Part shown: piece after piece, positions 1 to 10,896 of the stretch
Position numbering within the stretch: the first letter of the stretch is position 1
Layout of the letters: each line of letters begins with the position of its first letter
Assembly: GCA_004026145.2 (NCBI GenBank)
Contig: CP034994.1
Span: 12,318,009-12,382,008 of the forward strand
Direction of reading: 5' to 3'
Source of the DNA: Takifugu bimaculatus
Taxonomy: Eukaryota; Chordata; Actinopteri; Tetraodontiformes; Tetraodontidae
DNA: 64,000 nt
Notes under the pieces: model-generated
The model's database searches: none
What the model saw: the letters and a program-made list of their open reading frames with translations, nothing else
Told to the model about the DNA's origin: nothing
Position numbers and translations under genes: made by a program

Positions 1-1980
1 TCGATGGGCAGATCAATGGCAGAACAGCTCAATAAGTAAATGGAGATGGCTGGTGATGGAAAAAGGAAATGAGGGAGGTGAGAAGAAGAAGAAGACAACA
101 AATTGAAGAGGCTGTCATGACAAAAAAAAAAAGGTGCAGCGCCAACGCACACGCTGGGATTCTCCATCTTGATCCGATGCCCCGACTCTCCCCCCTCCCC
201 CGTTTCCTCAGTTCTTCGAAGCTTCATGAATCTCTTTCTGTCCTTTCACCCGTACGCTTTTGGAGCAAAGACCACAGAAGAAGAGAGACAGAGAATTTAC
301 CCAAATTCTAAAGACTATAGCTTCTGATAAACAGTGCAGTTAAAAGGAAAAAAGCAGGCATGAAGGTGATGAGAGAGAAAAAAGGATTCAACTCTCCTCC
401 TGATGAAGATGAAGCTTGCTGAGAGGCAGATTTCTGGTGCTGTGCCTCCCTGTTGACCTTCAGGGATCCCCTTTTTCCTGCCCCATCAGAGGAACCACAC
501 ATATAACACAGGTGCACAGGTGTTTTTTGGGGGTTTTTTTACGTCATGGCTAAAAATGCTCCGATTCACATGAACGCAGCACAGTTTCCTGCTATGAAAA
601 TCCAAATAAATAAATGACATTTTTCTGACAAACACGCGGTGACTCACTCGCCACCCGAGCACGAGTCCTGTTTTCGTAAACATGAAAGGCACCGGGTCTC
701 ACGCGAGTTCCGAGCGCGCAGATTCTGACACCAGCGCGCTTATTTTGTTATTTTCCCCTCCAACACCTTGTTTTAATTAGCTTCCTCGTGAGACTGCGAC
801 TCAGACCAATTAGGGCAGATTATCAAAGAGGGGTCTGGAGCAGGGTGCATGCCCACTATGACTCCTGTCCCCGGGGAGAGGCAAAGATGAAAGAGACCTC
901 AATGCAGTGCGCTCGCATATATTTGAGCACCGCACGGCTCCTTCTGAGTCTTATTGTACCTCCAAAGTACATTAAAGCCTCCCTACAAAACACAGGAGCA
1001 ACACACGCTCAATCATCTTGTATTGACCAGTTGCAGATGGATCACTGAGGAGATACAGGATGGGGTGCTTCCACTCTGTCCCTCAAGGGGAACCTGAACT
1101 ACTCCATTGAAGCAATCACTAATGGAGACGCTTCAGAACACTGAAAGAGATTACCAACTTAGAATTAGGCCATAAAAGCGCACATTATGTGTTTAGGACA
1201 AACACAGGAACGTATGGCCAACATCAAGTTCTCTGGCTCTGATCTTATGACAAATCAATGAAAGTTCTTCGGGAGTTATGTCCATCTGGGGGAGCCTGAT
1301 GCATGATGGAGGAGGATTAACCCCCCACCCCCCACCCCCCAAGGAAAATGTACCTGTATAACTACTGAGATGTCATCATTTATCTCTGTGTTTTCACCAT
1401 AAAGACAAATATCTGCTTCGCTGCAGCCATAGAATCATGTTTATGCTCATTTCAGACAGGCACACGAGGAGAATACCAGTCCAGAACCTGATGGGGAGTT
1501 AATAGCACTCACTGGTATTATGTGCAACAGTTATTAGATTGGGAGAGGCTGATGGCAAATATTGTTTGGTCCCTGGGGGCCTAGAGGAGTCAAAGATCAG
1601 AGGTCAATTACCAAGGGATCAATGACACTCAAAGCTGGAGGGATGTATTCAAAAGCTTGCTGTTTGTGGATTAAACTGACCCCAACTTCGCACTTAGCAC
1701 AGAGAAAACTGTAGGAATCGCATTTCAAACCAAAATCTGAATTCTTTCTTTCAGTTGTGGCCATTTCAGGAGGCTGACTGAGACAGCGAAGGTGCAGAGA
1801 CACATCTAAAGGGAAAGCGACTTCAGCGGGACTTCATTAAGCTAATCTGACCACCAATACTAACAGAGTTTGCTGGAGAAGGTGAGAAGAAGTCTCAGAA
1901 ATTAGATGAACACTTATTAGATCAGACCGAGCAATTGTCTTTTCATAGCAGAAATCCTCCTCGAACGCACACGGGCGTGC
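1..1980. other. Unique non-coding sequence, no gene seen
   Basis: No open frame here exceeds about 90 codons and none has a recognisable domain. The sequence has ordinary teleost base composition with short homopolymers (T/G run near 521-541, C-rich run at 1321-1340). I see no inverted-repeat termini, tRNA-like fold or splice-consistent exon. Confidence 0.6.
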
Positions 1981-1988
1981 ACACATGC

Positions 1989-2010
1989 ACACAAACACAC
2001 ACACACACAA
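1989..2010. repeat. Short (CA)n microsatellite
   Basis: An imperfect CA tract interrupted by single changes (CAAACACA and similar). It ends in a short GA-rich tract near 2020-2034. Confidence 0.7.
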
Positions 2011-2350
2011 ACCAATGTAGAGAAAGAGAGAGAGTCACCAACAAAGGCAGTAACAGTGGAGGATAGTCCTGCATAAAATAGGTGGAATGTACATCATTGT
2101 CATTACTGTATGCACATATAGGGCCAAATAAAGTGTAATTTAACCAAACCAAGCAGTCTAATCTACCAAACAAAGCATTGGAGTTGAGTCCTGATGAAGT
2201 GTGACCCAAAAGAAAAGTTCATCTTCACTGAATCACTATTTTTTCTCAACTGGCTGATTTTTTTTTTTTTTAAACAGATTTCAGCAGAGTCAAGATCACA
2301 CAGATGTGATGATGGAAACAGACCAGAATACAGCAGGGATCAGCTGGACA

Positions 2351-2660
2351 AGGTTAGGTTTAGGTTTAAGCTTAGGCTAAGGTTTAGGTTTAAGCTTAGG
2401 CTTAGGTTTAGGCTTAGGGTTAGGCTTAGGGCTTAGGGTTAAGTTTAGGGTTTAGGTTAGGGTTTAGGGTTATGGTTTAGGCTTAGGGTTAGGGTTAAGC
2501 TTAGGGTTTAGGGTTAGGGTTTAGGGTTATGGTTTAGGGTTAGGGTTTAGGGTTAGGGTTAAGTTTAGGGTTTAGGGTTTAGGTTAGGGTTTAGGGTTAT
2601 GGTTTAGGGTTAGGGTTAGGGTTAGTTATAGGGTTAGGGTTGAGGTTTAGGGTTTGGGGA
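2351..2660 (+). repeat. Degenerate interstitial telomere-like array (TTAGGG/TTTAGGG)
   Basis: About 310 bp are built almost wholly from TTAGGG hexamers and TTTAGGG heptamers, with GCTTAGG, TTAAGCTTAGG and GGTTATGG variants. The G-rich strand is the plus strand. Variants recur with rough spacing: TTAAG(T/C)TTAGGG begins at about 2439, 2495 and 2559, and GGTTATGG at about 2468, 2525 and 2595. This suggests a loose higher-order unit of about 56-70 bp rather than random decay of a pure hexamer array. Vertebrate telomeres are TTAGGG, so this is an interstitial telomeric sequence or a telomere-like satellite. Several consecutive GGG runs could form G-quadruplexes. Flanks are ordinary unique DNA. 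Confidence 0.9.
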
Positions 2661-3513
2661 TGCCCAGCAAAAAAGGTGGAGTCACTCATAGAAAGAAGTG
2701 CAACAACAAATTCACTGACTACAACAGCAAAGAGATCTGAAGGAGGAAGAACGGGCTAGATGAAGGAACAGAGGGTGGACAGAGAAAGGGAGGGAGCGCC
2801 ACGTCGTTCTTAATCTAGTTTGTCTGTCGTAATCGTGTCAATGTCACTCTCAATCAGGCCGCCACAACTACGGCTATACAACTTCAGCTTGATTGGACCA
2901 AACCTTGTCTTTAAAATGACCTCTATAGGGAAGGTGTGTGAGTAGATGGAGAGGAGGGGGGGAGGGGGGGGGCAGGGAGAATCTTCCAGAGACAATATGA
3001 GAAAGGAGGGGAGAGGGAGCACAAATTAACTTTAAACCTGTTACTCCCCCACCTGTCTGTCAATTTCACTTTGCTCCCGTTCTTTGTTCAGACTTTTCAG
3101 TGTGACAGTATCGATTGCCCTCTCTTATTACACAAAAGGATACAGAGCTGTCTGTGGGAGTGTGTGTGGTGGTGGGGGGAGTAGGGGGCTATGAGTAGTC
3201 GTGTAAAGTTGAGTCATATGCCTTCCTGCTCATTTTTAAACATTAAAGCAGGGCAAAGTGGTCTTGGGGGGCTTGGAGCTGTTGGTTTGATTGCTCTAAT
3301 GAGTGTATTTCTTTAATTTCTCATACTTGTGAAACTTTGCAGCATCTTTATGCTGATTATGTGGCCAATTTTGAGAGTTATCAGGTGGGCAAGACACACT
3401 AACCCTAACGGCTACACACCAGTGATTAGCATTAACACTTGGCGATTTTTGCATCTTCTAAATCATAGCTGAAGATTATAAGCACTCAATTGAGCCAAGA
3501 GCCATATTCTTAA
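2661..3513. other. Unique non-coding sequence
   Basis: No gene seen. Purine-rich patches occur at 2740-2800 and a G-run cluster at 2945-2975. Another G-rich patch lies at 3165-3190. A lone CTAACCCTAAC occurs near 3400, too short to call telomeric. Confidence 0.5.
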
Positions 3514-3563
3514 GGTTTTCCTAAAGAATGAACAAACTGGTTTTCCTGAAGAATGAACAAATT
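3514..3563 (+). repeat. Tandem duplication of a 25-bp unit
   Basis: Two adjacent 25-bp copies (3514-3538 and 3539-3563) start with GGTTTTCCT and contain GAAT GAACAAA. They differ at two positions (A/G and C/T). This is a recent short tandem duplication with no evident function. Just downstream, 3580-3605 resembles the loop of the hairpin at 59.8 kb (a CTTCTATCCA...CCTCCTTC phrase), which may be a fragment of the same repeat. Confidence 0.8.
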
Positions 3564-4485
3564 GGTCCCGACAAGACCAGGCTTCTATCCAAGAGGCTCC
3601 TTCCTCATTCCAAAGACAGCAGCAAACATGGGCACAAGTATTAACGCTTCTATGTTACCAGATCATCAGGGATGCACTTTTTTAAACCAACAACTAATTG
3701 AGAAATATCTTACCAGCCTGAGCTACATGTTCCACACGAGGAGTCCGCTAATATTTTGACTTATATTTCGACTTATTATTGGAAACATCTCATAATAAGG
3801 TAGGCTAGTGAGGCTAAATGCTTCCATCCTCAAGAGTGGACCGTTACATTGTGGTTGTGCAAAAACAGCGGTGTGGGTTTGGCAGAACCTGTAGCTGTCA
3901 GCAGATCCACTTCCCGGTAGAATGTGTATAAGCATCCAAAGGTCTGTCACCATTGTTACCAGTCATGAAAGATTGAATATTAAACTTAAATATCTAAAGT
4001 ATTATAATGTTCAGTCCTTCAGAGCAATACTATTTTGCTATTTGCTCCATTTCGTCCTTCACTTTCATTTCATCACAACATGTCTAGAGATCCAGGAAAA
4101 TCATTCTAATATCATGTTTGTGTAAAGGTTTTATTCCAAACAGACCAATAATGGATTTTCGATATAATTTACTGGCACATTTTTCACAATGAACTTGATT
4201 TGGTCAAGATTTGGTGCATTCCAGTGCACTGAAGCACATTACATTTAAATTTGGGTTTTAAAGTGTCTCTGAAAGCTAAATGGTGGATTTGATTTGGATG
4301 GTCATGCCTGGTTTGTGGCTTTAGAACCCATCATTAGCCCCACAATGAAGACCCCACGACTTTGTGCCATTCGTAGCGTCACCCAGCTACAACGCTGGAA
4401 TAAAGACTTGAGTCCTTGCATTGGTGGTGTCAGTCAGCTCACACATCACATACAGCCACGACCCCAGTGGAGAGAGGGGTTAGAG
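3564..4485. other. Unique AT-rich non-coding sequence
   Basis: No gene, long repeat or palindrome noted apart from the small similarity near 3580-3605. Open frames are under 80 codons and featureless. Confidence 0.5.
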
Positions 4486-4974
4486 CAGGCATGGACAAAC
4501 TAAGGCCCGGGGGCCACACGTGGCCCGTTAAACGTTTTAATCCGGCCCACCAAACTTGAAAAATTAAATGAATAAACCTTGTTAATGTTAAATTTTCACT
4601 GCAATTCTGGTGTTTTCCCACTAGAAAAAAGGCAGTCAGGAGGAGAGTGATGGTGATATCCTGAAGGATAACAGAACTTTCAGTGCTTTAAAATAGAAAT
4701 GGTTATTAATTTTTTTTAAAAAGGCACATTTTATTCATTTGATTTTAAGTGTTTTAAGACTCATTCCAAAGTCAGATATTTTGTTGTAATGCTTCTCTTC
4801 ATTTTCATTTGAAATTAAAGCACATGTTTTCTCCATATCCCAAGATGTGTATTTTTTCTCCAATGAGGTGAAGTTACCAAAGCACTCCATCCATCCATCT
4901 GCTCCTGGTCCGGCCCCTTTGTCAAATGTTAGAACCCATTGTGGCCCACGAATCAAAATGTTTGCCCACCCCTG
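4486..4974 (+). mobile_element. Non-autonomous hAT DNA transposon (489 bp) with 8-bp TSD
   Basis: The left end begins CAGGCATGGACAAAC and the right end, read on the opposite strand, begins CAGGGGTGGGCAAAC. These form a 15-bp terminal inverted repeat with three mismatches. Both ends continue into GGCC-rich subterminal DNA. The element is flanked by a perfect 8-bp duplication, GGTTAGAG, at 4478-4485 and 4975-4982. The CAGRGGTGG-type termini with 8-bp target duplications identify the hAT superfamily (Charlie/Tip100-like ends common in fish). The interior is AT-rich with no transposase frame, so movement would need an enzyme supplied in trans. The exact subfamily name is not asserted. Confidence 0.9.
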
Positions 4975-4981
4975 GGTTAGA

Positions 4982-5048
4982 GGATGGATGGATGGATGGA
5001 TGGATGGATGGATGGATGGATGGATGGATGGATGGATGGATGGATGGA
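4982..5048 (+). repeat. (ATGG)n tetranucleotide microsatellite
   Basis: About 16-17 nearly perfect copies of a GATG/ATGG tetramer start immediately at the right-hand target duplication of the upstream hAT element. A 4-bp unit stays open in every frame, which produces spurious M-D-G-W and I-H-P-S protein frames on the two strands. These are not genes. Confidence 0.97.
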
Positions 5049-5443
5049 CCACACAGAGAGGCAGCACTGTTGTGGTAGATGTCAGCATCCTGGCGTTCCT
5101 CTAGGTCAGGGGTGGGGAACCTCCGGCCTCCGGGCCGTATACGGCCTACGAGACCATTTCTACCGGCCCGCAACGCAATAAGATTTTTAGATTTTATATG
5201 TGGAATTATACAGTGGGACCGTTCGCTAAACTCCGCGAGCTGCGAGTAGCAGCGGTAGCGTATTTTTGCCTTTCGTATCCTGAAATTTCTTTCGTAACAA
5301 GATGAAATATTTTCCCGTTTTCTGAGATAAAACAGACGGTTATGTTATGTCCGAGTCAAGGTCAGGGTCAGTGAACACAGCATGTGATGTACGTAGTGGG
5401 CTGGACTGATTGACACGGACGAATAATGCCTAGCGAAACACAA

Positions 5444-5664
5444 CTCGACGAGTTGAAAGGACATCTGTCATCTGACAGATGAGTTTGGATAAAATTAACG
5501 CTCTTCGCCGGAGTTTGGAGGCTCAACAAGCAGCTTTCTCACGACCATGTACCGACAGAGAGAATATTACGCGTGCAAGTTTTGTGGTGAGTGAATTAAT
5601 AGCCACGAAGCTGAAACCTCACGCCGAAGGAGAGTTCGTGAACGTGCCTCGTAGCCGCCGCTGA
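5444..5664 (+). pseudogene. hAT transposase fragment, frameshifted and truncated
   Basis: From 5479 the frame reads M-S-L-D-K..., then motifs I-T-R-A-S-F-V-V-S-E-L-I-A and K-P-H-A-E-G-E-F-V before a stop at 5662-5664. These resemble the region just after the BED zinc finger in hAT transposases related to the GTF2IRD2/ZBED-type proteins, where an R-A-S-F/Y-x-V-x-x-x-I-A and a K-P-x-x-x-G-E-F-V stretch are typical. Immediately upstream, 5444-5479 encodes L-D-E-L-K-G-H-L in a different frame, the expected preceding segment, so a frame break lies at about 5477-5482. No DDE catalytic residues or C-terminal dimerisation domain remain. The family assignment is from memory of the motif, not a search. 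Confidence 0.65.
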
Positions 5665-5861
5665 GGCGCTCGCGCCGGACAAAGTAAAATTGTTTCAAAG
5701 CGTGAATTTGTTTTCGTGAATAACTATTGAACTAACACATATATTGTTATGATTCCAGTGGCTAACGGTATGTTTTTATGGTCAAGGAATCTAAATATGT
5801 AGTCAAAGTATATGTGGGACTAATATTTATGGTGGAAACCACAATATGCCAGGAATTGTTG

Positions 5862-5915
5862 CGCTTGGCGGAGGTCTGCGCTCTCCGAGTGCTTTCTAGT
5901 TGTTATTATTATTGT
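5862..5915 (+). mobile_element. Possible LINE 3'-end fragment nested in the hAT element
   Basis: A phrase containing GGCGGAGGTCTGCGCTCTC and then CTTTCTAGTT, followed by a TTATTATTATTG-type tail, resembles the 3' terminus of a LINE that I remember as frequent in fish genomes. If right, a retroelement 3' end inserted into, or was carried by, the hAT element. Only about 50 bp are recognisable. Confidence 0.4.
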
Positions 5916-6304
5916 CTTTATCGTTCTTTCTTTTCATTTATTTTCTTGATTATCTTGTTGTATTGCAGTTTTTGTGAGTAGAGGCCTCGAACAGGCCCTT
6001 ACGGGTCTCTTGCCTCAACTCTGCACCTCTTTTTATTGTTTTGTATGATCATGAAAACATATTTTACTTGTTTGTCATTTTATTCTGTTTTTTTGGTGTT
6101 TTTATATGCATGTGTGCTAAATAAATAATTCAAACTCAAATGCAGCAATCATGAGACTCAGTAACACAGTGGTTATAGACTTTTTTTTTTTTTGTCTTTT
6201 TTGCATCCCTAGGTATGTGTTCATAATAGTATGGCCCTCGGAGGACTTTATAAAAATTGAAATGGCCCTCGATATGAAAAGGGTTCCCCACCCCTGCTCT
6301 AGGT

Positions 6305-7733
6305 CCTACACTCGGGTTCTCCTTTCATCCTTGTGTCTTCTTGGAAGGCCAATTCCTAAAAGTATGGACTTTATTTGAATTTTTATGTGGATTTAAATGC
6401 CCCCGAAGTTAAACAGCATTACTGTAGCCCCTTTAGAAAAGTGTTTCTGTGTCTAAGAGAAACATCGCTGTCAGCTTTTGGCAATAATGAGGCCCGGCTC
6501 CTTAAAATGTCAACTTGCGAACAATTTTAACTGTTGACCTTGGTCGCACTGTGGTTTGCTGCATTCCAATGCAGCAAGATTTTTCTTTATTTCTTACAAA
6601 AAAATTAAACTGGGGAGATGATAAATTCAGAAGGAAAACAAAGACACAGAGCAAACATTAAAAGAAAAGTCATGTAGATCCCTGCTCTTAATCCAGGCTC
6701 AGTCAGCAGATCCATAGTGCTCAGAGTGAATTCACATTAGTAATAACATACCACAGCTCTGATTGATCCCCTATTTCCATGTCCATCCCATAAAATGACC
6801 CAGGCCCAGCCATCACTCTAATGCTCCATTGATTTGACACCGGATTGCTTTAGATTTAAGTTCAGAAGAAGGTATAACTCAAAGAAAGCACAAGACAGGA
6901 TCCACTGAAGCAGAGTAAAACTATTTTGGAGCTGATCCTGAGCCGTCATAGTTCAGGTTAAAGTAAAAAGTTCAATAATATCCAGGTTGGACTCCAACTA
7001 ACCCATGAAAAACGACTATTTAAAGGCCCAGTCAGCTAAATGCTAATGCTAACGTGGCCTTTCCAGTCAGTATGATACTTGCAAAGGCTCAATAATGGTG
7101 AGTCACGCTGCAGTACCTGACAAGAAATCTCCACCCACGCTAAAAGATTTTATCAAATTCCTCATTACCCATTTAACTAGACTTCTGAGAGCAGCAGACG
7201 TCAGCGAGCCATCACGGAGATTCGGGAACAGGGCAACAGCTGTGCAACATTTATTTGGCACAAAAAGAACACTTCCATCTATTTGTTGAAATTTTCGAGC
7301 TGGATTGTATGTAAGGTAATGTCATCGGATTTGATAAGCCTAGCATCAGGAACTGGTTTTACAGTCTTCAGTAAATATTTGCTCTCAACTCTCCAAGGAG
7401 CCGAGCGGCTTCGCACCAGCAACAGCAAGAAAAAAACGAAAAACAACAACCGAATGACCCATTTTATGCCATTCAAGTAGCCTGGGGCGGGCAGATTCAC
7501 AGGGATCATCACACGCCAGCTCGCCTGATGACAGAGTAGAAGTCATTGAAACCATGTGAAGTTATTTAAATAGACGGGAATGTTCCAGGAAACTGGTAGT
7601 CACTGTCTTTGAATCTGCGATTGATTCGCACAGCATCAGGGAGGCAGTCGTAGTCAGGCCAGTCCACCACTGGACAAGATGTGGTCAGTTCAGTTGCACC
7701 TATAAACCTATGTAAACACAAACATGCATGCTG
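6305..7733. other. Unique non-coding sequence
   Basis: No gene, long repeat or clear regulatory cluster seen. Open frames are short (under 80 codons). Confidence 0.5.
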
Positions 7734-7753
7734 ACACACACACACACACACAC
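7734..7753. repeat. (CA)n microsatellite with CA-rich flank
   Basis: A perfect CA tract of about 10 units. CA-rich DNA continues at 7850-7920 and keeps several reverse-strand frames open, including a 189-codon one, which I regard as spurious. Confidence 0.85.
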
Positions 7754-8168
7754 GAACGGACGGACGCATCCAAATACATTCTTCCCCGACGGAATTAGAC
7801 GCTGGAGCGAGTCATTAAAGTCATTAAAACCAGATTGCTTGGATGACACAGACACCACACAAACCCCAGCGTTCCCTCTAACACATCCACACAGAACACA
7901 CAGACACACACAAACACATGGAACTGTCTGCCTCCATTGTGTAGTCTGCCTGCGCGTGTGATGCACCAACGCATCAGACAAGTCGGTCCAGCGCCGCTCG
8001 CGGACAGGGAAAAAACCCCAAACAAGACAGCCGGGCAGAGATACCAAAAGACAAAAAGTCAGACAGATGGAGTGAGTAATAGGATTTAATATCAAACAGG
8101 TGAAGCACAGAATCACGACTGGTGGGAACTGTGCTGTATAAGCAACTCGGTGAGAGCAATAATAAAAA

Positions 8169-8190
8169 GCACACGCACACACACACACGC
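8169..8190. repeat. Short (CA)n microsatellite
   Basis: An imperfect CA tract with CG interruptions (ACACGCACAC). Alternating purine/pyrimidine continues to about 8192. Confidence 0.8.
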
Positions 8191-10820
8191 ACGACGCTGC
8201 ATCTCTCGCTCTCTCTTCATGTAAAGGGGCTTCATTTAAAACAGCTTTGACACTAAAAAGCAGAACCATTACATTTAAATCCAGATTAAACTGGAGCGTG
8301 TTTGTTTACACGCAGCTAACAACCCCGACAACCTGCATCACCTGAAACTTCCTCACTGTCACCATCTGTTAATCATGGTAATTCGAAAGAAACTAAATAA
8401 ATAACCAGGGTGCTATTCTCTGAATTAGCAGTTGACTTCCCTGAATACTTCTGTGTTTTTTGTTTTTTTTTTACCATTTCACCGCTGAACGTCCTTGTAG
8501 CTTTGTGATGCTTCCCCATGTTGTTGTGTCTTTACTCGCTATTTGTTAATATCTGACACCAGAATCATTAGCTTTCGTGAACATTAGCACTTAGCACGAC
8601 GACATTGAGGAGCATTTAGGCTGCTTGTGGGACGATGCATCATTATTACAATTTAAACTGACATATTGAACGGTGGATGTGTTGGCATATATTTCAGGCT
8701 TATATTGAGAAACGCTCCAGTCTAACACATTTGCATGCTTAAAACCTTGGTTCCCTAATGCTAATTATGGGAAACCACACATATAAAAAACACTAAATTC
8801 TGGTAATCATGGTATTCAAGCTCTTTATGTTTCGGACATCAAGTGTGCTCTGCACTAAAATGACTAAAAAGGCAGCCAGTCCTAAAGCAACACACAAGGA
8901 AACACATCAGAAAACAGTTCTCAGAAAGCCTCCACACAGACTCCTATTGTCGCTTTACCGGTAACCTAAAGTCACAAACATGTCAGTCAGGGGTCAGGGG
9001 ATTTTACACCACCACCTTCAGAATATAACACATAAATATTGCCTGCTCGTTCGGCCTCTTCACTCCCCCTCATGCACACACGCACACGCATGATGAAACA
9101 TTTCCATTGCTTTCACACACCCACATATACAAGTAGAAATCCCAAAAAACACAGCAGTGACCACACTTGCAAACACTCGCCACCCCACACCCTGCACGGC
9201 CTCCCACAGCTGGCTGAGCGAGGCCACAGTTTGGGTCACTCTCGGGGTTTCTTACACTTGGCTGTGAATGTTATTTATTCTCTGAGTGCTCCGCGGTGAG
9301 AGGTGCACGTTGGGAGGTCGGGGCGGCTACCGAGGGATGGCTGAGCACATCGACGGTATTAAAATCGGCCTGCAATTATGTTATCTTTTACACGTACTGT
9401 AGGCGTGGTCCTAACCAAGTGCCAAAAGTGTTAAGTGTCCCATTAAGAAAAGTTGGTGACGGGGTCTGGGCTCTCTTGCCCCCCACCCCACCCCCAGGTG
9501 TAGTGCAGAGGGAAGCAGGGTGAAGGATGGGCCAAGTCCCAAAAACAGCTGCTAGCCTGTAGGATGCCACAGGTGCCCCTCTGGGTGTGGTGGCGCAGGC
9601 AGGGGATTGACAGAGGTGGGACCAAGGTTGTGGCCACATGAGGAGACTCTCTAAGACGCCACTGGGTGTCCATCTGTCTAATTCTCCTCCTTAACCTTTA
9701 ATTCAAACAAGTTACCTTTACATTGTTCAATAAAACCATACAGTTTGATAATTAACAGGAAGTTCGTGTTAAGAGGGAAGTTCTTAGATGAATAAAAGTG
9801 CCACCAGTTGGATACTTTAATTTTAAAATTCCTGGTATGCTCTTTTTTTTTTTTACTAAGAACTGTAAACTTTTGCATGTTCATAATGTTTAGCATGTTC
9901 CTGCAACAGTATAAGAGCTTGTTAACCTCTTTAAGGTACAGTATACATGAAAACTATGCTGTGCAGGCTCATCTCACGCACAGTTTAATACAATTACTGT
10001 AAAAGCACACGTCTAAAAGAGAAATATCTGCATAACTTCAGATGTGAACTGTGATAGTTTTTCTTTGTTTAAAACACAAATAAGGGTATGCTAATTGTCT
10101 TTCTTTCCGGTACTTGGACCATTGATTGAGCAAAACAAACTGTTCCAGGACGACATCAGTTGTGCAACACATGGTTATTTCGATTGGAAAAATAAAACTT
10201 GAACAACAGATTGATCCTAATGGAAATAAGCACCAAATAACACCAGCGCCAGTCGTAATGCAGCTTCTCTGCAAACTGCTCTTGGGGGCATAACAACAGT
10301 TAATAGACCAGAGCCGAATCTTTACTGCGACGCCATGTGGAGTTCCAGTGAACCTCACAGGGGTTGAAAAATAAAAAACAATATTTGCCTGTATGCAACA
10401 CAGGGATATATGATATTGTGCGCTCGGCGCAGGCTGGGAGGCTGCAGTTAGCCTCGTTAGGGCTGAGCATATGTTACAGGTGGGGTGGAGCGCAGTGGGG
10501 ATCTGGCAGCAGCGCCTGCCTGGTATCTGCAGCCAGGGTTAGGGTGTCGGTGCCAAGGTGAAACCTGAACGGGCGCTACAGCTGAGCTCTACAGATCCGC
10601 ACACACTCTCCCCTGCACCAAGTACGACCGATGGAGCACACACACGCAGGCGGAGTGGGGAAAAACGAGGGGAAAATCATGAATGAGAAAACATTGGTGG
10701 ACAGCCCAGATGAACTACTGTTTCTACCTCTATTACATCTTACATCTGTTGTCTTGACTGAGCACCTTTTACTGGAAGAGTCATTCTTTTTCCACTCTAT
10801 TTACCTCTCCAGCCTGAGTC

Positions 10821-10821
<1 letters not shown>
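8191..10821. other. Unique non-coding sequence
   Basis: No gene or transposon identified. Small items: a T-run at 8459-8472, a CA-rich patch around 9070-9130, a C-run at 9480-9495, and an AT-rich stretch at 9690-9910 with an A/T homopolymer at 9842-9854. Confidence 0.5.
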
Positions 10822-10889
<68 letters not shown>

Positions 10890-10896
10890 GTGTGTG
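10822..10896 (+). repeat. (GT)n microsatellite, ~75 bp
   Basis: Nearly perfect GT repeat with one GC interruption near 10884, followed by a TTTTATTTTATTTTTTT tract. Confidence 0.97.

Larger units (their letters stand above)
5107..6296 (+). mobile_element. hAT DNA transposon remnant (1190 bp) with 8-bp TSD
   Basis: The 15-bp terminal inverted repeats are perfect: CAGGGGTGGGGAACC at the left and its complement at the right end (6282-6296). The element is flanked by a perfect 8-bp target duplication, CTCTAGGT, at 5099-5106 and 6297-6304. Subterminal GGCC motifs occur at both ends (near 5125-5170 and 6230-6265). The interior holds a broken transposase piece (5444-5664), so it is an internally deleted relative of an autonomous element. 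It also contains stretches that look like tails of other retroelements (5862-5915 and possibly 5975-6140). The perfect TIR and TSD say the insertion edges are well preserved. Confidence 0.93.

Noticed and set aside
4735..5173. Frames reading I-H-P-S or M-D-G-W repeats
   Set aside because: Translation of the (ATGG)n microsatellite, not a protein.
7700..8269. 189-codon reverse-strand open frame, the longest in the window
   Set aside because: It spans CA-rich simple sequence giving C-V-C-V runs, has no domain, and overlapping frames are open too. Low-complexity artefact.
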